Below are positions 17,790 to 26,312 of a stretch of 64,000 bases of DNA, one piece after another (the stretch's first letter is position 1; every line of letters begins with the position of its first letter). The translations under genes and the position numbers were made by a program. The notes under the pieces are model-generated. The model was not told where the DNA came from, ran no database searches, and saw only the letters and a program-made list of their open reading frames with translations. The stretch covers positions 142,272 to 206,271 of the forward strand of contig NZ_QJJJ01000007.1 in assembly GCF_003201865.1 (NCBI RefSeq), read 5' to 3'. This DNA is from Methylobacterium sp. B4 (GTDB lineage Bacteria > Pseudomonadota > Alphaproteobacteria > Rhizobiales > Beijerinckiaceae).

Positions 17790-19175
17790 TCACAGCTCGC
17801 GGAACGATCTCGTCATGCTGTCGCGGATCGGCTTGACGATGTATTCGAAGAAGGTCCGCTCGGTCGTCTTGATGTAGACTTCGGCCGGCATGCCGGGCGT
17901 CGGCGAGAAGGTTCTCAGGGCGGCGGCCTCGTTGGCGTCGAGCCGGATGCGGGCGACGTAGAAGTCGCCGCCGGCCACTTGGCCCCTGCGGTCCTCGGGG
18001 AGCGAGTCCGCCGAGACGTAGATCACCTCGCCGGCCACCATGGGCGTGAGCCGCTGGGACAGGGCCGTGAGCCGCACGCCCGCGCTCTGGCCGCGCTTGA
18101 CGTGGTCGATGTCCTGCGGGCGGATGCGCGCCTCGATCACGAGGTCGCCCTGCGAGGGCACGATCTCGAGAATGCTCTTGCCCGATTCCACCACGCCGCC
18201 GGGCGTGTGGTAGCGCAGCTTCACCACGACGCCGCGGACGGGGGCGGTGACGGCGACGCGGTCGAGGACCCCTTGCGCGGCGGCGATACGCTCGCGCAGG
18301 TCGGCCTTCTCGCCCAGCGTCTCGTGCAACTGCTCGACGGCCGTCTTGATGGTCGCGTTGATCGCTCCCTGGATCTGCTCGCGGATGCGCGAGATGCGCT
18401 CGCGGGCGTCGCCGATGTCGCCGTCGAGCCGGCCGATCTCGCCCTGCGCGTTGGCATGCGCCCGCTGGACCGCCAGCACCTCCGTGCGCCGCACGAGGCC
18501 GCTGGTGAGGAGGTAGTTCTTGCCCTCCAGTTCCTGCTCGAAGAACTTGATCTGACGCACGACGGCTTCGCGCTGGACCTGCGTGCCCTTGATCTTCTGT
18601 TCGAGCGCGGAGATGCCCTCGCGCAGGACGGCGAGATCGCTCTCCACGTTCTTGCGCCGCGCCTGGAAGGTGAGCGTCTGCTGCGCCAGGGTGCTGGCCA
18701 CGTCCGGGTCGCCGGCGCGCTCCAGCAGCGAGGGCGGGACCGTCATGCTCGTATCCTGCGCGATCTCGGCGCGCAGCCGCGCCTCCACCGCGGTGATCCG
18801 GTCTTGCCGGACGAGGAGGCGGCGAAGCTCGGCTTTCGGCGCCGTCTCGTCGAGGCGCAGCAGGATCTGGCCCGGCTCCACCTGATCGCCCTCGCGGACC
18901 CGGATCTCGCGGATCACCCCGCCCTCCAGATGTTGGAGGATCTTGTTCTGCCCGGTCGTCACGAAGCTGCCCGACGCCACGATGGCGCCGGCGATCGGGG
19001 CCGAGCCCGCCCAGACGCCGAAGCCGCCGATCAGGAGGGCGAGGAAGGCGAAGCCGAAGACCGTGAGGAAGCGCGTGTCGTGCGGCGCACCGATCGACCA
19101 ATCGGGAGTGGCCCGCCCCCCCGGCACCACCGGCATCTTCGGCCCGTCGCCCTGACGCGTCACCGCGCTACCCAT
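17790..19175 (-). CDS. Type I secretion membrane-fusion protein (HlyD/PrtE family)
   Basis: This 461-aa protein bridges an inner-membrane ABC exporter and a TolC-like outer-membrane channel. It has a cytoplasmic leader, one transmembrane helix (FLTVFGFAFLALLIGGFGVWAG), and a lipoyl-like half (LQHLEGGVIREIRVREGDQVEPGQILLRLD). A long coiled-coil region follows at about 110-310, then the second lipoyl half (VTAPVRGVVVKLRYHTPGGVV) and the C-terminal HlyD signature with PGMPAEVYIKTTERTFFEYIVKP. I chose the ATG at 19175 because GGGAGG precedes it. It follows the ABC ATPase gene on the same strand. No TolC gene is in the window. Confidence 0.92.
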   Translation of the reverse strand: MGSAVTRQGDGPKMPVVPGGRATPDWSIGAPHDTRFLTVFGFAFLALLIGGFGVWAGSAPIAGAIVASGSFVTTGQNKILQHLEGGVIREIRVREGDQVEPGQILLRLDETAPKAELRRLLVRQDRITAVEARLRAEIAQDTSMTVPPSLLERAGDPDVASTLAQQTLTFQARRKNVESDLAVLREGISALEQKIKGTQVQREAVVRQIKFFEQELEGKNYLLTSGLVRRTEVLAVQRAHANAQGEIGRLDGDIGDARERISRIREQIQGAINATIKTAVEQLHETLGEKADLRERIAAAQGVLDRVAVTAPVRGVVVKLRYHTPGGVVESGKSILEIVPSQGDLVIEARIRPQDIDHVKRGQSAGVRLTALSQRLTPMVAGEVIYVSADSLPEDRRGQVAGGDFYVARIRLDANEAAALRTFSPTPGMPAEVYIKTTERTFFEYIVKPIRDSMTRSFREL

Positions 19176-19287
19176 GGCACCCTCCCGGCATTCGGGGCGG
19201 TCGTCCGGGACCTCGCCCGGCGCTGCGCCCTGTTCTCGGTTCCCGGCGGTCCGTCGAGGGGCCGCCGTCTCGAAGACGATCGGCGGA

Positions 19288-21468
19288 TCAGATCGTGGCC
19301 GGGGCCGCGCCCTTGCCGACAATCAGCGGGATCATCTCGTCGCGCGGTCCGATCGCCTGGATGGCGCCGTCCTTGAGGATCATGATCTTGTCGACGCTGC
19401 GCAGGAGCGCGGGCCGCTGCGTGATCGCGATCACCGTCGTCCCGCGCTGCTTGGCCCGGGCGAGCGCCCGCCCGAGGGCGATCTCGCCCAGCGTGTCGAG
19501 GTTGGAGTTCGGCTCGTCCAGGACGACGAGGCGCGGATCGCCGAAGAAGGCGCGGGCCAGGCCGATGCGCTGGCGCTGGCCGCCCGAGAGCGGGCTGCCG
19601 TCCATGCCGACCACGGTCTCGTAGCCGGCGGTGAAGCCCGAGACGAGTTCGTGCACGTCGGCGAGTTCGGCCGCATCGTAGACGTCGGCGTCGGAGGCAT
19701 CCTCCTGCATCCGGGCGATGTTGGCCTTGATCGAGGCCGGGAAGAGCTGCACGTCCTGCGGCAGGTAGCCGACGCTCTGGCCGAACTGGCGCGGATCCCA
19801 GTTGCGCAGATCCATCATGTCGAGGCGCACGGCGCCCGCCGTCGGCATGATCGAGCCCACCAGCATCCGCCCCAGCGTCGACTTGCCGGTGCCCGACGAG
19901 CCGACGATGGCCAGCGACTCGCCCGGATCGAGCGTGAAGCTGACGCCGTTCAGGATGACCTTCTTGTTGGGCGGCGGCACGTAGAGCACCCGCTCGACGC
20001 TAAGCCGGCCGGTCGGGCGCGGCAGGCGCAGCCGCTCCAGGTTCAGCGGCGAACTCTGGAGCAGCGCCTTGACGCGGACATAGGCCATGCGGGCCTGGAC
20101 GTAGCTGCGCCAGCCGTCGATGACCCCCTCGATCGGCGCGAGCGCGCGGCCGCTGATGATCGAGGCGGCGATCATCATGCCGCCGGTGAGCTTGCCGTCG
20201 AGGGCGAGCGAGGCGCCCCAGCCCAGCATCAGGATCTGGGTCGAGAGGCGGACGAACTTCGACACCCCGGCGATGACGATGTTGCGGTCCTGGCCCGTCA
20301 CTTGGGCCTTCAGCGATTCTCCCGTGTCCCGGCCCCAGATCATCACGCTCTCGGGGATCATGCCCATGGCGTTGATGACCTGGCTGTTGCGGGCCATGGC
20401 GTCGGACTGGATGTTCGCCCGTGTGGAGTAGGCGCTGGCCTGGGCGAAGGGCACCGCGGTGATGCGCTGGTTGACGAAGGCGAGGGCGAGCAGCACCACG
20501 CCGGTCGCGCAGACGATCCAGCCGAGATCGGGGTGGATCAGGAAGATCGCGAGCACGTAGACCGGCGCCACGGGCGCGTCGAACATGACGAGCAGCACCG
20601 GCCCGGTGATGAAGTTCCGCAATTGCTGAAGGTCGGCGACTGTCTGGAAGTCGCGGTTCGATCCCGCCTGCGAGGCCTTGGCCGCGGCGGCGAGCACCGG
20701 GGGCCCGAGCCGGCTCTCGACCTCGACGGCGACACGCATCAGCATGAAGCGGCGGACCATGTCGAGCACGACATGGCCGAAGATCGCGCCGACGATGACC
20801 ACCGTCAGCATGACCAGGGTGTCGAAGCTGCGGCTGGTCAGCACCCGGTCGGAGATGTTGAACAGGTAGATCGGCACGCCGAGCACGAGCGTGTTCACCC
20901 AGAAGGAGAACACGGCGATCACGATGAGCTTGCGTCGGCAGGCGGCCAGCCCCTTGGTCAGCGTCTCGCGAAAGCCGCGGTCGCCGAAGCGGCGCTGGAG
21001 CGGTGACCCGCCGCCTCCGCCCCCTCCCCCGCCGTCATCGCCGCCGGAGGGCGGCGTCGTGCCTTTCCCGGGGGCGATGACGGGGCGGCTCCGCGAGGGC
21101 GGAGGCGGCTCGGCCGGGACCGGTTCGGCGCGCGCGGCGGGCTGCGCGGCGCTCGCGTCGGCGCCCCGCAGGGCCTCAGGTTGGGCCGCCGGGGCGGGCG
21201 TGGGGACGGGCGCCGGGGGGGATGCCGGGGGCTCCGCCGCCTCGGCCGGCGGCGTCTCCGATGGGCGGCTCGGCACGGAAGTGGGAGCCCGCTCGGGCGC
21301 GCGGTCGGCCGCGGGGCCGATATAGTTGCGCCCGGCCAGAACCTTGTAGAGGGCATCGAGGCCCCTGAGGCCGCTGCTGAGTCGCCGTTCTCCCCCCGCT
21401 CGCGGCGGGCCGGACGGCTCGATCCCCTTCGTCCGGCCCGGCCGCTCGTTCAGGAGGGCACTCGTCAT
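19288..21468 (-). CDS. Type I secretion ABC transporter (PrtD-like) with long Pro/Gly-rich N-terminus
   Basis: This 726-aa exporter energises type I secretion. It has an unusual low-complexity leader of about 160 residues, rich in Pro, Ala and Gly and ending in a nine-Gly run. A six-helix transmembrane domain covers about 180-450, and the nucleotide-binding domain about 470-715. Walker A is VGSSGTGKST, the signature is LSGGQRQRIGLARA and Walker B is LVVLDEPNSNLD. No C39 peptidase domain is present, so cargo should be recognised by a C-terminal signal. PrtD/HlyB relatives are usually 550-700 residues, and the leader explains the excess. It is followed by hlyD and preceded by two genes for likely cargo. 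Confidence 0.92.
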   Translation of the reverse strand: MTSALLNERPGRTKGIEPSGPPRAGGERRLSSGLRGLDALYKVLAGRNYIGPAADRAPERAPTSVPSRPSETPPAEAAEPPASPPAPVPTPAPAAQPEALRGADASAAQPAARAEPVPAEPPPPSRSRPVIAPGKGTTPPSGGDDGGGGGGGGGSPLQRRFGDRGFRETLTKGLAACRRKLIVIAVFSFWVNTLVLGVPIYLFNISDRVLTSRSFDTLVMLTVVIVGAIFGHVVLDMVRRFMLMRVAVEVESRLGPPVLAAAAKASQAGSNRDFQTVADLQQLRNFITGPVLLVMFDAPVAPVYVLAIFLIHPDLGWIVCATGVVLLALAFVNQRITAVPFAQASAYSTRANIQSDAMARNSQVINAMGMIPESVMIWGRDTGESLKAQVTGQDRNIVIAGVSKFVRLSTQILMLGWGASLALDGKLTGGMMIAASIISGRALAPIEGVIDGWRSYVQARMAYVRVKALLQSSPLNLERLRLPRPTGRLSVERVLYVPPPNKKVILNGVSFTLDPGESLAIVGSSGTGKSTLGRMLVGSIMPTAGAVRLDMMDLRNWDPRQFGQSVGYLPQDVQLFPASIKANIARMQEDASDADVYDAAELADVHELVSGFTAGYETVVGMDGSPLSGGQRQRIGLARAFFGDPRLVVLDEPNSNLDTLGEIALGRALARAKQRGTTVIAITQRPALLRSVDKIMILKDGAIQAIGPRDEMIPLIVGKGAAPATI

Positions 21469-21494
21469 CTCGGCTGCTCCGATGCTGATGGCCC

Positions 21495-23456
21495 TTACGA
21501 CAGCATCCCGTGGAAGAGATCCTGCTGCATGTGGCTGTCGGCCGTGACCGTGCTCGGGCCGGGCAGTTCGATCGGAACGCTCTCGGTCAGCCCCGTGAAC
21601 GCCACGATCTCCGGCACGAGATTGTGCGTGTCGCCGACCGTAATCTGCGTCGATTGCGTGACGAAGTTCGCCTGAAGGAGGATGGCGGTATCGTAATGAT
21701 GACCCCCGACGAACTGGAGGTCGGAGGTCGTCCCTACATTGGCGATGCCGGCGAGGTTGACGAGGTGGTTGCCGCCCGATTCCGCGTTCTGAGTCGAGGC
21801 GGTCGGCTCGCCGGATGGCGTGACGCCGGGTCCGGCGGACGCGGCGTGCTGCACGATGCCGTCGACGTCGGAGACGATATTCGTCTGCTGGATGACGTTG
21901 ATGTCGTAGAAGTCGCCGGTGACGTAGAGGATGTTCAGGGTGGCACCGTGGGACGGGAAGGTCGCCGCCAGCTCCGGCGGGAGGACGCCGTCATGGAGCC
22001 CCTCGAGGGCGTTGCCGAGCGTCGCACTGAGCGGACGGAACTCGTCGCTTCCGTAGCGGTCGATCGCGGCCTTGTTCTCGAGGGTGTTGTCGCCCGTGCT
22101 GATCGATTGCGAGACGTTGTCCTGGCGCGCCGTGTAGGCCCGGATGGCGTCGTCGTTGAGCAGCACGTTGGTCTGATGGATCAGGTTGGTGCTGTGGTAG
22201 TTGCCGTCGACGACGATGAGGTCGTAGCGGGCGCCGATCTCGCTGAGGCGAAAGCTGTTGTTCTCCAGGTTCTCGCCGGCATGGACGGCGTAGTAGGCGC
22301 CGAAATTGCCCTGCACCGTCACGTCGTTGTCGCTCAGGACGTTGACCTGGCGCAGGACGTTGACGCCGTAGAAGTCGCCGTCGATCCGGTCGACCTGGGC
22401 AAAGGTGCCGAAACTGAGGTGCTTCACGAGGCCGGAGGTGTCGTGGTCGGCCATGCGCGCGGTGTTGTGCGCCTCGTTGCCGTCGGTGACGATGCTGCGA
22501 GAGAGCGTGTCGCCGGCGACCGAGATCTCCGCACGGCTCATCAGGACGTTGACCTGCAGGATGGCGTCGGTGGTGTAGGCGTTCCCCTTCACCGCCAGTG
22601 CGGTGGCATGGCCGTGGTCGTCGAGGATCGTGGCCGTGTTGACGCTCACGTTGCCGCCGGTCTGCGCATCGAGTCCCGGATCGGTCAGGCCGTCGCGGGC
22701 GTCCCGTACGACCGAAGGCGCCTTGGGCAGTTCGAAGCGCAGCGAGGCATCCGGCGACTGCAGCACGCCGTCGACATAGGTGCCCATCGGATGGGGCGGC
22801 GCAGCGTCCCGGCCGGCCTCGTCGGCGCCTTGAAGAGACTGCGCCGCGTCGCGGTGCAGGACGAGTTCGACGGCCTCGGCCGTCGTCGGGTTGTGGAGCG
22901 TCAGGTCCGCGGGCAGCCGCGATTGGGCCATCTTACTGAGCGCGGCGATCGTGCCGTCGATGTCGACATCGTGGAAGTGAGCGAGATCGACATCCGTGCG
23001 CATCAGCAGGACATCGTCGTCCACCATGCGGTTGACCTGGCGGACCTGCAGGAGTTGCTGGTCGGGGTCGACGTCGATCGCCGCCTCAGCGTGGCCCCGG
23101 CTACCACCACCCCCGCCGCCGCCGGGCGGCAGCAGGCGTCCGGCCGGGAGGGGCCCCGGGGAGAACGGATCGTCCGGTGTCGCCAGAGGCGGGCGATGGC
23201 CGGGAAGGCCGGGGAGCCGGGGAAAGGCCTCCGTGCCGGGGGAGAGATCGGCCCGGAACGGGCGGCTCGGAAGCTCGTCGAGCGGCCGGTCCGGATCGGG
23301 TTCGGCGGGGGGGCGGGGAAGCCAGGGTTGGAGCTTGGCGGGATGCGCCGGATCCTCGTAGCCGTCGCGGACCCGCGGCACACCCTCGTTCAGGCGAAGA
23401 TGGCCGATGAAGTGGGCGATGATGTCCGAGACATCCGTCGTTCCGCCTGCAAGCAT
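21495..23456 (-). CDS. Repetitive acidic protein, probable type I secretion cargo
   Basis: This 653-aa protein is of unknown function. Residues 1-120 are Pro-rich and end in a seven-Gly run. The rest contains at least five degenerate repeats built on G(D/N)-x-Y-x-x-(N/D)-x-(I/L)-x-Q-(T/V)-N-(V/I)-(L/V), for example GDFYGVNVLRQVNVLSDND, GNYHSTNLIHQTNVLLNDD and GDFYDINVIQQTNIVSDVD. Each is followed by an acidic turn. Composition is acidic and nearly free of Cys, as in exported surface proteins. There is no signal peptide and no GGxGxDxUx RTX nonapeptide. It lies 26 bases upstream of the ABC exporter on the same strand, so type I cargo is the best reading, though unproven. Confidence 0.7.
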   Translation of the reverse strand: MLAGGTTDVSDIIAHFIGHLRLNEGVPRVRDGYEDPAHPAKLQPWLPRPPAEPDPDRPLDELPSRPFRADLSPGTEAFPRLPGLPGHRPPLATPDDPFSPGPLPAGRLLPPGGGGGGGSRGHAEAAIDVDPDQQLLQVRQVNRMVDDDVLLMRTDVDLAHFHDVDIDGTIAALSKMAQSRLPADLTLHNPTTAEAVELVLHRDAAQSLQGADEAGRDAAPPHPMGTYVDGVLQSPDASLRFELPKAPSVVRDARDGLTDPGLDAQTGGNVSVNTATILDDHGHATALAVKGNAYTTDAILQVNVLMSRAEISVAGDTLSRSIVTDGNEAHNTARMADHDTSGLVKHLSFGTFAQVDRIDGDFYGVNVLRQVNVLSDNDVTVQGNFGAYYAVHAGENLENNSFRLSEIGARYDLIVVDGNYHSTNLIHQTNVLLNDDAIRAYTARQDNVSQSISTGDNTLENKAAIDRYGSDEFRPLSATLGNALEGLHDGVLPPELAATFPSHGATLNILYVTGDFYDINVIQQTNIVSDVDGIVQHAASAGPGVTPSGEPTASTQNAESGGNHLVNLAGIANVGTTSDLQFVGGHHYDTAILLQANFVTQSTQITVGDTHNLVPEIVAFTGLTESVPIELPGPSTVTADSHMQQDLFHGMLS

Positions 23457-23619
23457 GGCAGCGTTCCCCGACCCGGCCGCGTCATGGCGCGATCCACTCC
23501 CGTGACGATGCGTTCGCCGTATTCTCGAGAGGGTATGCTGAACTTCTGCTTCGAAGTTGCTATTCTTGAAGTCTGACCGACGATTTTCTTGATGATTTTC
23601 TTGGAACGTCTTTCAGATG

Positions 23620-23651
23620 GGTCGGCCCGCGTCCTGCGACGCGGGCCGACC
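23620..23651. terminator. Perfect 14-bp hairpin downstream of the QGQ-repeat gene
   Basis: GGTCGGCCCGCGTC and its exact complement flank a CTGC loop, 20 bases past the stop of the minus-strand gene ending at 23671. No U-run follows on the minus strand, so it may act with Rho or as an mRNA-stabilising hairpin between the two cargo genes. Confidence 0.55.
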
Positions 23652-23670
23652 TGTCGTATCGATACTGTTA

Positions 23671-24585
23671 TCAGGCGTCGCCGGGGGTAGCGTCCGACAT
23701 GGAGTCGCCGCCCACGACGCTGATCGGCATCGTGTTGTACTGGATGTTGGCGCCCATCACGATGTGCTGCGTGAAGGCCTCCTGGGTCAGCGTGCCCGAG
23801 CCGTTGGCGGTGCCGTTGGCCGTGCCGTGATCGCCGATGTCAGTCGTGTTGGTGGCGTTGCCGCCGTTGGCGGTGGCGTTCTGCGTGAACGAGAAGCTCG
23901 GACCGCCCGGATCGAGCGGCAGGAAGCTCATCGCACCCATGTCCCCGCCGCCGCCGGCGCTGACATCGAGGCCGACGCTGGCACCGTTCAGCACGTCGGT
24001 GTCGACGAGGCTGTTGACCTGATCGAGGTTGAAGATGTTGCCGTCGCCGTTCAGCGTCTGGATCGACAGATCGGGCAGGTTGATGAAGTTGCCGTCGAGG
24101 GAGTCGAAGCCGAGGTCGTCCATGTGCAGGACGGAGGTCTCGGTGGGCGGGCCGAACTCGCCGGAGACGCTGACGTCCACGGTCGTGCTCACGGTCGTGG
24201 TGACGTCGTTGGTGACCGCGTTGTCGACGGAGTTGTTGACGTCGTTGTCGACGCCGTTCTCGCTGTAGTTCAGGTTGGCATTGCCGTTCAGGTTGCCGTT
24301 GGCATTGCCGTTCAGGTTGCCGTTCTCACTGAGGTTGCCGCTGTAGCTCTCGACTTCGTTGCCGGCGTAGTTGTTCGCCTCGTTCGACGAGGACTGCGAC
24401 TGCTCCTGACCCTGGCCCTGATCTTGGCCCTGGCCCTGATCCTGGCCCTGGCCCTGCAGCTGACCCTGCAGCTCGCCCTGGCCCTGGAGCTGACCCTGCA
24501 GCTCGGCCTGGCCCTGGAGCTGACCCTGCGCTTCGAGCTGCGCGATGGCGGCGGGCCCGAAGTTCCGGTTCGATTCGTTGCTCAT
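23671..24585 (-). CDS. Gln/Gly- and Asn/Gly-repeat protein, possible type I secretion cargo
   Basis: This 304-aa protein is of unknown function. After MSNESNRNFGPAAIAQLEA comes a block of LQGQ(G/A)(E/Q) and GQDQGQ repeats at about 20-65. A polar stretch of Asn-Gly repeats (NLNGNANGNLNGNANLNYSE) follows, then a Val/Thr/Asn-rich segment and an acidic, beta-prone C-terminal half without Cys. There is no signal peptide. I chose the ATG at 24585 because GGGAGA precedes it at 8 bases. It heads the four-gene set leading to the ABC exporter. Cargo status or an adhesin/amyloid-like matrix role is inferred from composition and position only. Confidence 0.68.
   Translation of the reverse strand: MSNESNRNFGPAAIAQLEAQGQLQGQAELQGQLQGQGELQGQLQGQGQDQGQGQDQGQGQEQSQSSSNEANNYAGNEVESYSGNLSENGNLNGNANGNLNGNANLNYSENGVDNDVNNSVDNAVTNDVTTTVSTTVDVSVSGEFGPPTETSVLHMDDLGFDSLDGNFINLPDLSIQTLNGDGNIFNLDQVNSLVDTDVLNGASVGLDVSAGGGGDMGAMSFLPLDPGGPSFSFTQNATANGGNATNTTDIGDHGTANGTANGSGTLTQEAFTQHIVMGANIQYNTMPISVVGGDSMSDATPGDA
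24400..24540. repeat. In-frame low-complexity repeat encoding the QGQ block
   Basis: The DNA is a run of CCCTGG/CCCTGA-type hexamer and longer units that encode LQGQ and GQDQ on the minus strand. Such tracts can change length by replication slippage, so copy number may differ between strains. Confidence 0.7.
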
Positions 24586-25071
24586 GATGACGTCTCCCGC
24601 AATAGGTGACGGCAGGCAGCAGGACGGGACGCCGATCATCTACGTCGACGCAAAATCCTTGGAACCGTGCCGTCTGAGATCCCCGGGGCCGCCTTCGTTC
24701 GGAAGCGGTTGCGTCGGGGTGAGGTGACGGTCGCACCCGGCGGCGGGGCTGTCAGGGTTAAAAAACGGTAAACGCCTGTCAGGAAAAACCGAACCGCCGC
24801 TCCGAAAGGTGGGCCCTGGTGCGGGACGGCCACAGCCCCGCAAGGCGTGCCCGGCGCGGCGCCATCGTCCGAAAGGGGGTGTTCGAGGCCAGCGGGGGCC
24901 GTGCCGCTCCGCGATCGAGCTCATTCGGTCGGCCTGGGCTCGTCCTTCCGGACGCGGTCTTACGCCAAGCTGCACCGACCCTGGCCGGTGCTCCTGTTTC
25001 GTGAGTCCGGCGGACGCCCGCCGCCCCGCTCTCCCGGGGGTCATCGCCGACGAATCATGATCATCGGGGGA
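24586..25071. other. Promoter-bearing gap upstream of the secretion locus
   Basis: This 486-base gap must carry the promoter for the QGQ-repeat gene. An A-rich patch at about 24755-24772 (core GTTAAAAAACGGTAAAC) is the only visibly AT-rich element. No gene with support was found on either strand. Confidence 0.35.
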
Positions 25072-25566
25072 TCAGGAACGCAGCACCCCGTCCCGCACGG
25101 CCTCGCCGGAGGTCCAGCGCTCCACGAAGCGCTCCCAGAGCGCCTGCGCCTCCAGCGCAGCCGGCCCCGGCTCCTCGGCATCGTAGGCTTCGCCCTGCAC
25201 CGCGCTCAGGGTCGCGTGAAAGGCCACCGCGTCGGCGCAGCCGAGGAGGAAGGCACCGTCCTCGCCCAGGCTCAGGCAGACGATGCGCTCGGCCAGCACC
25301 GAGCGCGGCAGGCCCGTCAGACCGCCGCAGACGTCGAGTTGCACCGCGCCGATGCCCTCGGACCCGATATTCGGGCAGGCGTCCCGTGCAAGTCCCGAGA
25401 CCGAGGCGATCAGGAATCCGATGAGGTAGGGGTCGTTGAGGCTCTGCGGGTTCGTCTCGCCGACCTGCCGCAGCGAGTCGTTGAAGGGCCGCAGGGAGGC
25501 CAGCACGGCGGAGCGGGCACGGCGGCTGCGCCAGAGATCGCAGAGGGCGGCGATGTGGCTGATCAT
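25072..25566 (-). CDS. Hypothetical protein
   Basis: This 164-aa protein is not recognised. It is mostly helical by eye, with hydrophobic segments (PYLIGFLIASVSGLARDAC and VQLDVCGGLTG) but no clear signal peptide or full membrane helix. The C-terminus is acidic and ends in a WERFVERW segment. It is divergent from the 192-aa hypothetical gene, sharing a short promoter region of about 150 bases. Codon use matches the neighbours, which supports it being real. Confidence 0.55.
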   Translation of the reverse strand: MISHIAALCDLWRSRRARSAVLASLRPFNDSLRQVGETNPQSLNDPYLIGFLIASVSGLARDACPNIGSEGIGAVQLDVCGGLTGLPRSVLAERIVCLSLGEDGAFLLGCADAVAFHATLSAVQGEAYDAEEPGPAALEAQALWERFVERWTSGEAVRDGVLRS

Positions 25567-25714
25567 GGTGCCGGAATCCCGATGGGCGGCCTCGATGCCG
25601 CCTTCCCCTCCGCGATGTTCTGCTATGATGGGCCCGCCGGCCGCAGAGGTGATCCGGCGGGGGGCGATTCTCTCTCTCCCCGGACCTCATCCGGACCCGG
25701 GCCGAGCCTGCACC

Positions 25715-26293
25715 ATGCCCTCACGGCTTCCCCCTCCCCCGAACTTCCGCGCCGTCGAGAAGGCCGCGCCGGGGTTTGCCGAGCGGCAGCATCACATCCT
25801 GATGCAGATCGGCAATCTCGGCCTGAACTGGTCGAACAACGAGAGCATGTTCATCTACGTACTGATGCTACTCCTCGACATTGAGGAGGTCGATGCCGCG
25901 ATCATCTTCTCCACGCTGAACACCACCCGCGCCCGGCTCGACCTCGTGCGCCGGCTGGCGACGGTCAAGCTTCGCGACGAGACGGCGGCGCTGACGCTCA
26001 AGCGGCTGCTGCGCCGGTTCGAGAGTGCGACCCGGCTGCGCAACGAGTTCAATCACTGCATGTACAAGCTCAACGCGCAGGGCGAGATCACGCATACGCA
26101 CCTGATGCGTCCGCACGAGGCGGGCGGGCGGCTGACGCTCGGCGAATTGCGCGAAATGGACGAGGACCGCGTCCAGGAGATCGTCGAGGCCAACCGCCAG
26201 CTCAAGCGGCTCAACCGCGACCTGTGGGACTTCCTGCCCCAGCTGCGCGCCGCGCTCGGCACGCGGGCCGAGCCGCCCGCCGCGCCGGCATAG
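25715..26293 (+). CDS. Conserved hypothetical helical protein
   Basis: This 192-aa protein has no named domain that I can recognise. It is strongly helical, with FAERQHHILMQIGNLGLNWSNNESMF, then YVLMLLLDIEEVDAAIIFSTLNTTRARLDLVRRL, and a basic-acidic helix including RLRNEFNHCMYKLNAQGE. The pattern resembles small cytoplasmic HEPN-like or structural proteins, as in RNEFNH, but the HEPN Rx4-6H active motif is only loosely matched. I chose the ATG at 25715 since the upstream frame is low-complexity. It is convergent with the NarL-type regulator gene. Confidence 0.62.
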   Translation: MPSRLPPPPNFRAVEKAAPGFAERQHHILMQIGNLGLNWSNNESMFIYVLMLLLDIEEVDAAIIFSTLNTTRARLDLVRRLATVKLRDETAALTLKRLLRRFESATRLRNEFNHCMYKLNAQGEITHTHLMRPHEAGGRLTLGELREMDEDRVQEIVEANRQLKRLNRDLWDFLPQLRAALGTRAEPPAAPA

Positions 26294-26312
26294 AAGCGGG
26301 ACGAAGCGTCCC

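Noticed and set aside
24400..24540. Possible CRISPR-like or tandem repeat array
   Set aside because: The units are 6-18 bases, lack spacers and keep one reading frame encoding QGQ repeats inside a gene with a good ribosome-binding site.
21495..24585. RTX calcium-binding repeats in the candidate secretion cargo
   Set aside because: I looked for GGxGxDxUx nonapeptides in both proteins and found none, so they were not called RTX proteins.
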